Source: Acidobacteriota bacterium (GTDB lineage Bacteria; Acidobacteriota; Terriglobia; Terriglobales; Acidobacteriaceae). From it: a stretch of 35,461 nucleotides of DNA. The stretch spans positions 1 to 35,461 of the forward strand of contig JAKAXU010000033.1 of the NCBI GenBank assembly GCA_021816455.1. Direction: 5' to 3'. The notes beneath the pieces were generated by a model. The model was not told where the DNA came from, made no database searches, and worked only from the letters and a program-made list of their open reading frames with translations. Every line of letters starts with the position of its first letter. The stretch's first letter is position 1. Of the stretch, positions 7,706-16,200 are shown in pieces. The translations under genes and the position numbers were made by a program.

Positions 7706-8759
7706 TTCTGCTTATCTGGTCGTTTCAGCAGAACCCCAGGGGTTGTGGTTCAGGCTTTTCCGGGCGACCTGGGAAGGTCAGAGCCACCCCGTATCAGCAT
7801 GTAAGGCACGGGTCTACGTGCGGTTCCGAGACCGAGCAGGGTTTGAAAAGCGGCCATCGGATGCTTGCGCCGGTTATGGCGAAAGACGAATTCATCGAGA
7901 TAAACCTGGAGTTGTTCGCGACTCACGCCGTGGTAGGTTCCGATCAACCACTGTTGCAGATTCCCGATGGCCCGATCGGCCAGTGGCGCCACCGATTTCG
8001 AGCCTTTGCGGAGGTCGCTTTGCAGGGGCTGGGTGCGTGCAACATGCCGGAATCCCACTTGTTCAAAACCGGTGAAGCTCTTGAGACCGTCCGTGTAGAT
8101 GGTCGAGCCGGGAGCCACATTTTGTTGGACAAACGCATTCAGCGTAACGCTCTTGAAGTCCGGAATGACCGCCATTCGTACTCGTCCTGACGCCTTTCCC
8201 CGCTTCTCCACAGCCGCGATGACCAAGGCCGCTTTCCGCCCTTTCAGTTGACGGCTTCCCCGCAGACCGGCCTGCGTGCCTCCAACCCAGGTCTCGTCCA
8301 CTTCTACTTCGCCCCACAGCGGCTCGCGTTCCAGATTCACCATGGCTCGGCGGAACTTATGAAGCATCATCCATGCCTTCTCGTAACATCCCAGGCCGAG
8401 CTGACGCTGCAAAAGAAGCGCCGAGATACCGGCTTATCGGTGGTCATCAGGTACGCCGCCCAAAACCAAACCGTCAGTGGGGGCTTTGTGTTGTGAAGCA
8501 CTGTGCCCGCCGTCAGCGATACCTGGTGCCGACAGCCAGCACATTGCCAGCGTCCCAGTCCGGCCAATTCGCGAGCATTCCGGTTCCCACACGCGGACAC
8601 ACAAAACCGTGCGGCCAACGGCAGGCAGCGAGATACCCTCGGCACGCCTCTTCAGTGGCGAACTGTGACTGGAATTCGCGCAGGTTCTTCGGAAATGCTG
8701 GGCGCGCCACGCCCCTACACTACCCCTTGTGGCTTGCTGAAACAACCAGATAAGCAGAA
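7706..8759 (-). mobile_element. IS1595-family insertion sequence, decayed
   Basis: A 25-bp inverted repeat with a single mismatch bounds the element. The left copy at 7706-7730 begins TTCTGCTTATCTGGTCG; the right copy at 8735-8759 is its reverse complement with TTG in place of TCG. The enclosed 1054 bp carry one transposase on the minus strand with the zinc-ribbon and DDNK features of IS1595. No clear 8-bp target duplication is visible at the flanks, so the insertion is probably old or its flanks have changed. Its left end is only about 10 bases upstream of the first start codon of the copper-efflux operon, so it has replaced whatever lay upstream of that operon. Confidence 0.88.
7750..8710 (-). 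pseudogene. IS1595-family transposase, two 1-base deletions
   Basis: From GTG 8710 the minus strand reads MARPAFPKNLREFQSQF and then the zinc ribbon. At the second Cys of CPRC the frame is lost: TGTCCGCGTGTGGG (around 8585) lacks one T. The reading continues in another frame (GNRNARELAGLGRWQCAGC, then LTAGTVLHNTKPPLTVWFWA) to about 8420, where CCGGTATCTCG appears to lack one G. It then resumes as LLLQRQLGLGCYEKAW through to the stop at 7750. The catalytic core is otherwise complete: VDETWVGG (Asp), YTDGLKSF (Asp), and FRHNRRKHP (Asn in place of Glu, as in the DDNK type). The restored protein would be about 320 residues. Two frameshifts make it a pseudogene. Confidence 0.88.
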
Positions 8760-8817
8760 GTTTGAAATGCGTTTGCCCTGGATCGGGTTGTTCCAGGGCT
8801 TGCCTGGGCGCAGAGTT

Positions 8818-9663
8818 TCAGTTCTCGGAATCTGCCGGAGGCTGGGCGTCGTCGAGCGGTATGGGAGCGACAGGGACAAGCGCCGAAGGCACTTGCGCTT
8901 TCGGGGATGCGCCAGGTTCGTCCTGCCAGAGCGCATATATCCACCAGAGAATGGCCAGCAGCCAGATGACGAGCCGGGCGTTGTCGAGCCGGGTGTAAAG
9001 GCGCAGGATGCGCTCGTAATCGACGCGGCTGGTGATCTTGTGGGTGACCTTGATGGTGTCTGTGATGCCTTCGACGGTGAGCCGCGCGACAGCGGCGGTC
9101 GAGAGGCCGATGACGATCTGGACAGGATGGCTTTTGAAGCCGTTTCCGTAGCGCCCGCCGAAGAGCATCATCATGAGGCCGGTGAGGATGGCCAGCATGC
9201 TGGTGAAAAGCTCGGACTTAAGCGCGATGACGACGGTGAGCAGCAGAGGATAGGCCTGGCGATTGGCCTGCATCGCTTTGAAGTCTGGCCACGGGCCCCA
9301 CAGGATGAGCGCGGTGATTGCGATGGCCAGCAGCAGGAAAGTCCATCCCTGCCAGGCTAACGGACTGAGGGGTTTGCCGGTGGTGCAGCCGCGCCCAAAG
9401 GTGAGCCGCGCCAGTTCGATGAGTACGCCAAGCAGGAAGAGCGAAGCGGCGAGGAGCAGCGCATAGCTTTGCCAGTAGAAGGCATAGGTGGAGAGCTTTC
9501 CCTGGAGCAGGTGATCGGCTAGCAGGCGCACTGTGGAGAGCATAGTGAGCGCAGTGAACCAGGAAAAACGGCTCGTGCGGTCGCGACCAAGCAGAACGAC
9601 GAGCAGGACGAGGTGGGCGGCCAGAACCAGTGCCCAGAGAATCTGTTCGAGAGTGAAGTGCAT
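8818..9663 (-). CDS. Conserved hypothetical polytopic membrane protein
   Basis: The 281-residue product has about seven hydrophobic helices, at roughly residues 8-25, 36-52, 66-84, 106-125, 140-172 (long, possibly two), 183-202 and 233-249. The C-terminal tail is cytoplasmic-looking and Pro/Ala-rich (about 250-281). The N-terminus is short and there is no signal peptide, enzyme motif or transporter signature that I can recognise. A charged segment near residues 205-230 (TDTIKVTHKITSRVDYERIL) is the most conserved-looking soluble part. It stands alone, downstream of the tRNA-Arg gene on the same strand and just outside the IS1595 element. The function is unknown; similar proteins occur widely in Acidobacteriota as far as I recall. 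Confidence 0.7.
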   Translation of the reverse strand: MHFTLEQILWALVLAAHLVLLVVLLGRDRTSRFSWFTALTMLSTVRLLADHLLQGKLSTYAFYWQSYALLLAASLFLLGVLIELARLTFGRGCTTGKPLSPLAWQGWTFLLLAIAITALILWGPWPDFKAMQANRQAYPLLLTVVIALKSELFTSMLAILTGLMMMLFGGRYGNGFKSHPVQIVIGLSTAAVARLTVEGITDTIKVTHKITSRVDYERILRLYTRLDNARLVIWLLAILWWIYALWQDEPGASPKAQVPSALVPVAPIPLDDAQPPADSEN

Positions 9664-9755
9664 GAAGAACCTTTTTCGACGCGCAGCCCTCGGTGAATCC
9701 GCGGGACTGACTTTAGTGTATCGGCTGAGCCGGTGGGGCGAGGTTTTCCAGGGGA

Positions 9756-9832
9756 TGGTGCACCCGGCACGATTCGAACGTGCGACCTAACGCTTCGGAG
9801 GCGTTCGCTCTATCCAACTGAGCTACGGGTGC
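9756..9832 (-). tRNA. tRNA-Arg (anticodon CCG)
   Basis: The minus strand folds as a full cloverleaf: acceptor stem GCACCCG pairing with CGGGTGC, D-arm GCTC/GAGC, anticodon stem AACGC/GCGTT with loop CTCCGAA, and T-arm GCACG/CGTGC with loop TTCGAAT. The loop places CCG at positions 34-36, which decodes CGG as arginine. The terminal CCA is encoded (9756-9758). It lies between the divergently transcribed DUF2911 gene and the membrane protein gene. No integrase or att-like repeat is seen next to it. Confidence 0.96.
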
Positions 9833-9925
9833 CCTGCTGACAGAATACTATGAGTTGCGGTGGGAGCGGGTATGATGGTGCTCGGAAAGCAATCCTGATT
9901 TTTTCCTGAGTGAGGATATCGAAGC

Positions 9926-10513
9926 ATGCGGAAACTGGCGGGCTTGGCGGTTGCGGCGGCAATGGGAGTGATGGGAGCGGCGGGAACGATGACCCCGGCC
10001 CTGGCACAGATGAGCGGAGGCGCGAGTGGAATGCAGGCACACAGCGCGGCAAAACAGCCGCCGCTCAGTCCTTCTGCAAAGGCGTCCGTGATGGTGGGTG
10101 GAGCGACGATCACCATCAACTACAGCGCGCCGTCGATGCGTGGGCGAAAGATCTTTGGCGGGCTGGTGCCCTATGGCGAGGTGTGGCGGACCGGCGCCAA
10201 TGCGGCGACGACGCTGAAGACCTCAGCAAATCTGAAGATTGGTACTCTGTCGGTTCCGGCCGGGACATACACGCTTTATTCGCTGCCGAGCGCCGATGCG
10301 TGGAAGCTGATTGTGAACAAGCAGACGGGCCAGTGGGGATTGGACTATCACGCGGACAAGGATCTCGGACGCGTGGACATGAAGGTGACGAAAAACGCCG
10401 CGCCAGTGGAAAAGATGAAGATCGAATTTGAGCACACGAAAGCCTCCGAGACAGAGCTGCACATCGTGTGGGCGGATTTGAATCTTTCGGTGCCGGTAAC
10501 GGTGGAAAAGTAA
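9926..10513 (+). CDS. DUF2911 family secreted protein
   Basis: This 195-residue protein has a clear Sec signal peptide (about 1-28, ending PALAQ). A single DUF2911 domain follows, with the family's typical segments: INYSAPSMRGRKIFGGLVPYG, G-E-V-WRTGANAATT, VPAGTYTLYSLP, and the C-terminal WADLNLSVPV. DUF2911 proteins are found mainly in Bacteroidota and Acidobacteriota and their role is unknown. The beta-rich domain is probably periplasmic. A GAGGA ribosome binding site lies about 10 bases before ATG 9926. The gene is monocistronic: the upstream tRNA is divergent and the next gene is convergent. The family call is firm; no function can be given. Confidence 0.88.
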   Translation: MRKLAGLAVAAAMGVMGAAGTMTPALAQMSGGASGMQAHSAAKQPPLSPSAKASVMVGGATITINYSAPSMRGRKIFGGLVPYGEVWRTGANAATTLKTSANLKIGTLSVPAGTYTLYSLPSADAWKLIVNKQTGQWGLDYHADKDLGRVDMKVTKNAAPVEKMKIEFEHTKASETELHIVWADLNLSVPVTVEK

Positions 10514-10604
10514 CCGGAATGGCTGGAGAGTCGGCAACTCAGTGGTGGCTGTTCCGCTTGATCCCCCCGCACAGCGCGGCTCATCCCTCGCGCTGCGCGG
10601 CTTA

Positions 10605-10712
10605 GCGTTTTCGCTCACACTGCTTAAAGTGAAGACGCTCTCGGCGTGGCTTTTCTTCAATGAAAAGCCACACTCACCATTGCCCGTCTGTATCGACCAT
10701 GAGCGAAAACGC
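10605..10712. repeat. Nested inverted repeats between convergent genes
   Basis: Two perfect palindromic structures are stacked. Outer 13-base arms GCGTTTTCGCTCA (10605-10617) and TGAGCGAAAACGC (10700-10712) enclose an inner hairpin, GTGGCTTTTC (10646-10655) and GAAAAGCCAC (10662-10671), with a 6-base loop. The right outer arm ends 6 bases from the stop codon of the minus-strand gene at 10718, and the left arm lies 90 bases after the DUF2911 stop. There is no T-run after either hairpin, so a classical intrinsic terminator is doubtful. A bidirectional processing/termination element or a dispersed palindromic repeat are both possible. GC-rich repeats just to the left (CGCGCTGCGCGG) add to the structure. 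Confidence 0.6.
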
Positions 10713-10717
10713 CCTGA

Positions 10718-10978
10718 CTAGCGTTTGCGCTCGGCTTCGAGGGAAGCCATCACGGATTGGATGAGTGACTTGGCTCCGCCGATGCCTTCGAGGACAGCCT
10801 GCAAATCCAGCCGGGGCGCGGATGGATTGCGGTTGGAGACGCAGTAGACGCCGTGCTGGCCTGTTAAGATGAGCGCGTCAGTGAGCAGATCAAGGGCGAC
10901 GGCGAGCCGTCCACGCTCTTGGCCCATCATGAATTCGTAGCGCTCCAGTTCGTCGCTCTTATCGTCGAGGATCGTCAT
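10718..10978 (-). CDS. Small hypothetical protein, 86 residues
   Basis: Starting at ATG 10978 (GGAG about 10 bases upstream), the product is a soluble, mostly helical protein: an acidic N-terminus (MTILDDKSDELERYEFMMG), a middle segment resembling a paired helix (LAVALDLLTDALILTG), and a basic C-terminus (ASLEAERKR). No motif or family is recognised and there is no signal peptide. Its start codon shares the CATG at 10975-10978 with the oppositely oriented ATG of the BtuF-like gene, so the two genes overlap at their very first bases. The frame stays open well upstream on the minus strand into that gene, but the chosen ATG leaves only a 2-base overlap. Confidence 0.55.
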   Translation of the reverse strand: MTILDDKSDELERYEFMMGQERGRLAVALDLLTDALILTGQHGVYCVSNRNPSAPRLDLQAVLEGIGGAKSLIQSVMASLEAERKR

Positions 10979-11951
10979 GCAGCAAGTCTCCAGGGAAGCA
11001 CTGATCTCAGAATACGCGCGTGGTGCGAACCGGAGGCGAAGTCCGCGTGTGGTGAGCCTGCTGGCAAGCGCGACGGAGATCGTCTGCGCGCTGGGCATGG
11101 GGGATTGCCTGGTGGGGCGGTCACATGAATGCGACTGGCCGGAGTGGGTGCGCAGACTGCCGACGTTGAGCGCGCCGACTTTTGATGTGACCGGCAGCAG
11201 CGCAGAGATTGACCGCGAAGTGAGGCGACGCGTTGAAGCAGGCGAGCCCCTGTATCGGCTGGACGCGGCGGAGATTGACGCGCTGGACGCGGAGGTTCTC
11301 TTTGCGCAGGAGCACTGCGAGGTCTGCGCGGTGACGCCGGGCGATGTTGCGCGGGCCGGTTGCAGCACACCCGGTGCACAGGTGATGGCTCTGACGGCAG
11401 GGACATTGGAGGGAATCTTTCACGGCATGGAGCGCGTGGCCGATGCGCTGGGAGTTCCGGAGCGCGGACAGGCGCTGGTGGCGGCGGAGCGCGATCGTCT
11501 GCGATGCGTGACCGAGTGCTGTGCGGGCCATGCTGCGCCCACGGTTGTTGTGCTGGAGTGGGCAGACCCGATTTTTGCCATGGGCAACTGGGGTCCGGAG
11601 TTGGTGGAGGCGGCCAACGGCCACCTGCTGCTGGGGCGCAGGGGCGAGCATTCACAGGCCATTCCATGGCAGTGTGTGCGCGAGGCCGATCCGGAAGTGC
11701 TCGTTGTCGCGCCGTGCGGCTATGATCTGGAGCGAGCCGAACGTGAGCTGCCGCTGTTGACGGCCCGCGAAGGATGGAACGAGCTACGAGCTGTGCGTAC
11801 AGGGCGCGTGGCCTTTGCTGATGGGAATCGCTATTTCAACCGCTCGGGCATGACGGTGGTGGAGACGGCGGAGATTCTGGCCGAGATGCTGCACGGAGTG
11901 GTCACGAGCAAGCCAACGGAAGGTGTGCATTGGCGATGGCTGCGAGCATGA
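10977..11951 (+). CDS. BtuF-like cobalamin/corrinoid-binding protein without signal peptide
   Basis: The 324-residue product matches the periplasmic-binding-protein fold of BtuF-like proteins. The opening RVVSLLASATEIVCALGMGD then LVGRSHECDWP is the classic first strand-helix-strand and corrinoid-site region. Later segments include LSAPTFDVTGSS, AEIDALDAEVLFAQEHCEVCAV, VVLEWADPIFAMGNW and DGNRYFNRSGMTVVETAEIL. BtuF delivers B12 to the BtuCD importer, but here there is no signal peptide or lipobox and no BtuC or BtuD nearby, so it probably acts in the cytosol. ATG 10977 has a GAGGA site 5 bases upstream; an internal GTG at 11049 (GGAGG upstream) is an alternative start that would remove the overlap with the divergent gene. 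Its stop overlaps the next gene as ATGA. Confidence 0.75.
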   Translation: MQQVSREALISEYARGANRRRSPRVVSLLASATEIVCALGMGDCLVGRSHECDWPEWVRRLPTLSAPTFDVTGSSAEIDREVRRRVEAGEPLYRLDAAEIDALDAEVLFAQEHCEVCAVTPGDVARAGCSTPGAQVMALTAGTLEGIFHGMERVADALGVPERGQALVAAERDRLRCVTECCAGHAAPTVVVLEWADPIFAMGNWGPELVEAANGHLLLGRRGEHSQAIPWQCVREADPEVLVVAPCGYDLERAERELPLLTAREGWNELRAVRTGRVAFADGNRYFNRSGMTVVETAEILAEMLHGVVTSKPTEGVHWRWLRA

Positions 11952-12613
11952 AGCAACGAGTTCTGCTGAGTTGGAGCAGTGGCAAGGACAGCGCCTGGGC
12001 GCTGCATCGGTTGCGCCAACGGCCCGACGTGGAACTAGTCGCACTGTTGACTACCTTCAACCATGCAATGGATCGCGTGGCCATGCATGCGGTGCGGCGG
12101 ACACTGGTGCGCACGCAGGCAGAACGTGCCGGGCTGCCGCTGTGGGAAGTTGAGCTGCCCTGGCCGTGTTCGAACGAGCAATACGAGGCCCGGATGGCTG
12201 AGGCCTGCCAACGTGCGCTGGATGCTGGCGTCGAGCAGGTGGCTTTTGGTGATCTGTATTTGCGTGATGTGCGGGAGTATCGCGAGCGGCAACTGGCGGG
12301 CACCGGGCTGGAGCCGATCTTTCCTCTGTGGGATTTGCCAACGCGAGCGCTGGCTGAAGAGATGATCGACGCGGGCGTGAAGGCCCGGCTGACGTGTGTG
12401 GACCCGCGCAAACTGGGGCGCGAATTTGCCGGGTGTGAATTTGACCGCGCGCTGTTGGAGAAGCTGCCAGTCGAGATCGATCCTTGCGGAGAGAACGGCG
12501 AGTTTCACAGCTTTGTCTATGCTTCTCCTGCGTTTTCCGCGCCCATCGATATCACTGCCGGAGAGATTGTCGAGCGCGACGGATTTGTCTTTGCCGACGT
12601 ACTGCCTGGATAA
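11948..12613 (+). CDS. Dph6/MJ0570-like PP-loop ATPase (ATP-dependent amidoligase family)
   Basis: The start chosen is ATG 11948, which overlaps the upstream stop as ATGA; the frame is open a little further upstream. The 221-residue protein begins LLSWSSGKDSAWAL, the PP-loop that binds ATP pyrophosphate in adenylating enzymes. It ends with the family signature DPCGENGEFHSFVY. An internal VAFGDLYLRDVREYRE motif is also typical. In eukaryotes and archaea this family includes diphthine-ammonia ligase, but bacteria lack diphthamide, so the bacterial substrate is unknown. ATP-dependent amidation of some acid is the reasonable inference. Tight coupling to the BtuF-like gene suggests a corrinoid-linked role. 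Confidence 0.85.
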   Translation: MKQRVLLSWSSGKDSAWALHRLRQRPDVELVALLTTFNHAMDRVAMHAVRRTLVRTQAERAGLPLWEVELPWPCSNEQYEARMAEACQRALDAGVEQVAFGDLYLRDVREYRERQLAGTGLEPIFPLWDLPTRALAEEMIDAGVKARLTCVDPRKLGREFAGCEFDRALLEKLPVEIDPCGENGEFHSFVYASPAFSAPIDITAGEIVERDGFVFADVLPG

Positions 12614-12635
12614 GTGCCGCGCCGAGCACTGCGGG

Positions 12636-12666
12636 AATCAGGCCAGCCAATCAATCAGGCCAGCCA
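12636..12666. repeat. 14-bp tandem direct repeat at the convergent gene ends
   Basis: The sequence AATCAGGCCAGCCA occurs at 12636-12649 and again at 12653-12666, a 17-base period. The second copy includes the last codons and stop of the glycosylase gene. It could be a slip-strand duplication; no hairpin terminator is obvious here. Confidence 0.7.
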
Positions 12667-13233
12667 GTCCAGCACCACGCGCCAGTGAGCCAGTTTCTCG
12701 GCAAAGCGCAGCGATGCGTAAGCGGGACTGGTGGAGGGCAGACGGAGCAGCGGCAATGCTGCGGCCTTGGTGGGCAACGTGGGCAACACCAGAGAGCGAT
12801 AGAGCGACTCTGCTGCACGACCGTTGAAGGCGACGGCGCACAGGCAGGACTGAGCTGGCAGGAATGAGCCGAAGTCGTTGGGGAGGATGGTTTCGCGGCG
12901 GATCGCGCTGTCGAGACTGCCGAGACGGACGCCGGAGCGGCAGACATCCCAGAGAGCGATGCGATGCTCAAGCAGGCACTGCGTGCGTTCGTCGTACGCC
13001 AGGGCATGGTCAAAGCCAAGAAGCGAGCCAAGGATTGGCCAGAAGCTGTTTTGCGGCTGGGCGTAATATTCTCGCCGGGCAAGGGAAACTGCTCCAGGAA
13101 GGCTGCCGAGGATCAGCAATCGCGCATCGGCGCGAGCAATGGGCGGAAATCCAATGGAGGGAGCAGGGCCTGCGGAGTTGGACTCGGGCGCAGGCTCGGC
13201 GTGGGGAGGGCGGGTCTTACTTTGCCGCGACAA
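12655..13233 (-). CDS. Hypoxanthine-DNA glycosylase (UDG superfamily, family 6)
   Basis: The protein removes deaminated bases, mainly hypoxanthine, from DNA as the first step of base excision repair. The sequence shows IGFPPIARADARLLILGSLPG near the N-terminus, then REYYAQPQNSFWPIL with the conserved Asn, LLEHRIALWDVC, AVAFNGRAA, and LPSTSPAYA near the C-terminus, all matching the HDG family. I prefer the TTG at 13233 (AAGGTGG 3 bases upstream), which lies inside the end of the M1-peptidase gene and overlaps it by 17 bases, giving 192 residues. An ATG at 13296 would give 213 residues but a poorly conserved N-terminus. The gene is last in a minus-strand run and is convergent with the PP-loop gene. 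Confidence 0.82.
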   Translation of the reverse strand: MSRQSKTRPPHAEPAPESNSAGPAPSIGFPPIARADARLLILGSLPGAVSLARREYYAQPQNSFWPILGSLLGFDHALAYDERTQCLLEHRIALWDVCRSGVRLGSLDSAIRRETILPNDFGSFLPAQSCLCAVAFNGRAAESLYRSLVLPTLPTKAAALPLLRLPSTSPAYASLRFAEKLAHWRVVLDWLA

Positions 13234-16200
13234 GGTCCACCTTTTTGAGGTTGTCGTCGGGGATGCGGTCGATGAGCAGAAGCAGCGGATCGACACCGGC
13301 TTTGTCCGGGAGAGAATCCGTCACGAAGGTGTAGGTGCCGGTTGCGCCAGTTGCGCCGCTGACGACGTGGACAAGCTGGCGGGCAAGCACGGCGCCGTAG
13401 TGGAAGCCCTTGGGCGGCGCGCCGAGCGCACCCACCTCAATCCAGTCGTTCATCGGCACCTCGACCTCATTGCCTTTGGCATCGGCCTTGTATTTGTGGG
13501 TCTGGATGACCACCGTGACAGTGTATTTTCCGTCGGCGCGTTTGACGGCGGTGGCGCTGAGTGCGCGGTTGGAAAAGATGGTGATGTCCTTGAAGAGATC
13601 CTGCATCAGGTACTGGTAATTGGGCGGCGTTTGCGCAGCGAGCGCATTGACCAGCGCCCAGGAGGTTGGGTAGGGTGCGCTGTGATAACCGAATTCTCCA
13701 AGGATCTGACGCAGCGCGACGTTGACGTGATCCTCGCCGATCATCTCGCGCAGATAGTACATGACGACCGATCCTTTGCGGTAGTGGATGTATCCCTGAC
13801 TGGCTTCGACCCGCATCAGCGGGCGTTCTTTGAGGCGTTCGGTGCCACGCGCGCGCAGATAGGCGTCCATCTCGTACTGAAGGAACTTGCGCATCGCGTT
13901 CTGGCCGTACTGCTTCTCCATGACCATCAAAGCCGAGTACTGGGCAAGCGTCTCGGACAGGGACGTAGCGCCCTCCATGTTGGCTCCGATGAGTTGATGC
14001 GCCCACCACTGGTGCGCCATCTCATGCGCAACGACGTAGAAGACCATGTCGATGTCGTCGGGCTTTTCAATGTCGGCGATGAAGCCGATGGACTCCGAGT
14101 ACGGCATGGTGCCGGGGAATGCCTGAGCGAAGCTGGCGACGCGCGGGAACTCTACGATGCGCGCCTCACGCTGATAGTACGGGCCAAAATTCGCCGTGTA
14201 GTAGGCGAAGGATTTCTGGACGGAATCGAGCATGCGGGGAACGTTCCACGGCTGCTCGCGAAGGTAGTAAACCTCGATGGAGATGGGCTGGCCGCCGGGC
14301 GGCGTCCAGGTGCGGCGAGCAACGGTGTAATCGGCGGAGAGGAAGGAGTAAAAGTTCACTGCGAAGTGGTCCAGGCGGTACTCGTAGTAGTTGCGATTGT
14401 CCTGGACCCATGCACGGATCAGTGAGCCGGGCGCGATGGCGGTCTGGTCGCGGCTGGTGCTGATGACGGTGTCCACGTTGACCCAGTCGGAGTTGTTGGA
14501 GATGTAGGTGTTGCGGCAGTCGGCAGTGCAATTGACCTCGAGCGCTGGCATGAGGTCTTTTTCCTTCAGTCCGAAGCGGTGACGGACATTGGGATCGGTG
14601 AGTTCGTTGCCGTCCTGATAACCGATCTGGGGAAGAATGCTGTTGTTGAAGAAGCTGCCGTTCTGGGCAACGCCGGTCAGCGTGGTCTGATTCTCAAAAC
14701 CGCGTGGATGGCTCTCCACGTCGAGCAGCAGTGTACGTTGCTCGCCGGGCTGCATCGGCGTGGTCAGGTTGTAGATGCGGAAGCCGCTTTCCGTATCGTT
14801 GGTGGCCAGTTGCGCGCCAGGCAGATGGATACGCGAGGTGAAGTTGCGATCCACGGTAAACCAGACCTGATGGATCGGCGCGGATGTTTCGTTCTGAATC
14901 TGCTCGGTGGCGTGCAGCAGAAGGCCACGCTCGTGCGGGAAAATAGCGACGTTGTAGCGGACATTGGTGATGCGAGGCTGAGGAAGGTTCTGGTATTTCT
15001 TCCAGTGCTTCTCGTAGTCGGCCTGTCGGCGCTGTCCCTGATACTCGCTGTCGAAGTGGTTGAGAATCTCCGTGTTGTAGAAGACCCAAGCGCCGGTGAG
15101 CACAAATCCCACCAGACCAACCCAGGCGGCAGCGCGGACGACGCCGCGGAAGCGCTGACGGGCGTTGAACAGGCGCGCGCGCCAGCGAGTGTCACGGCCT
15201 CGCTGCCAGAGCAGAACACTGACAACAGCCAGCAGCAGGCAGAAGAATCCCCAATAGACAGCGAACCATCGCCAGGCGACGATCCACGGCGCAAAGCCGA
15301 AAAAGTCCGAATAAGTCATGCTGGGCAGCGAGCCAAACTCCAGCATGCGCGAAGCGACATGAAGCGGGCGCCACATGAAAGCATTGGCGACGACGACGCC
15401 AATGAAGGCGAAGTAGCCAACGTATTTGTTTGGCGACAAAACGTGGATAAAGAAGGCCAGGGCGGTGAAAAATGCGAAGCTGACCATGGAGTGGAAGAGC
15501 AGAGAGTCAGCGTACAAGCCAATTTGAAAGCGCGTGTAATGATGCGCGGCCTGGACGACGATCGCGACACAGCCGACCAGGAACTGAATGGAAAAGATAG
15601 CAGCCAACAGAGCGCAGAGCTTGGCAATGTAACCGGGCCACTCAGGAACGGGCAGGGCGTCCTGCACCTCATCGACGCGCGCATCGCGTTCTTCCCAGAC
15701 AAGCACACCGGCGAAGAAGGTGATCATGGCGATGAGGAACATGTAGAGTGTGCCGACGATGATGTCGGTCATGAAGTAGGTGACAGGACGGGTCGTAAGT
15801 CCGTAACCGGAGCGTGCGTTGAAGATGAGCGCACTGACGCAGTTGAGCAGTGCGGCAAGGGTGAGCACGATGAAGGTGACGGTCTTCATCAGCCGACGCA
15901 TCTCAATGCGGGTGGTGGCCGCAAGCTGCGAGAGGCGCGCGGATGTTCCGAATGAACGAGCAAAGGTGGGACGGGCGACCGGAGCAGCGATCAGCTCTTC
16001 ATCCGGGGCGGATTTCTTTCGGGTGGGGCGTCCGGCGCGCTCTTCAAAGCGGAAGCGCCAGCAGGCAAAGGCGAAGATCGCAAGCCCGACGGCTACCCAG
16101 AGCAGGCGGTTCCACAGCAGCAGTCCGTCCAGCGCAAGCACATGGGTGTTGCGTTGGGCGACGGTCCAGTATTTGGTGGCATAGTTGAAAGCGTCGTTGC

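Noticed and set aside
13139..14425. 428-codon open frame on the plus strand
   Set aside because: It lies opposite the M1 peptidase domain, whose zinc motif is on the minus strand; composition is typical of GC-rich shadow frames.
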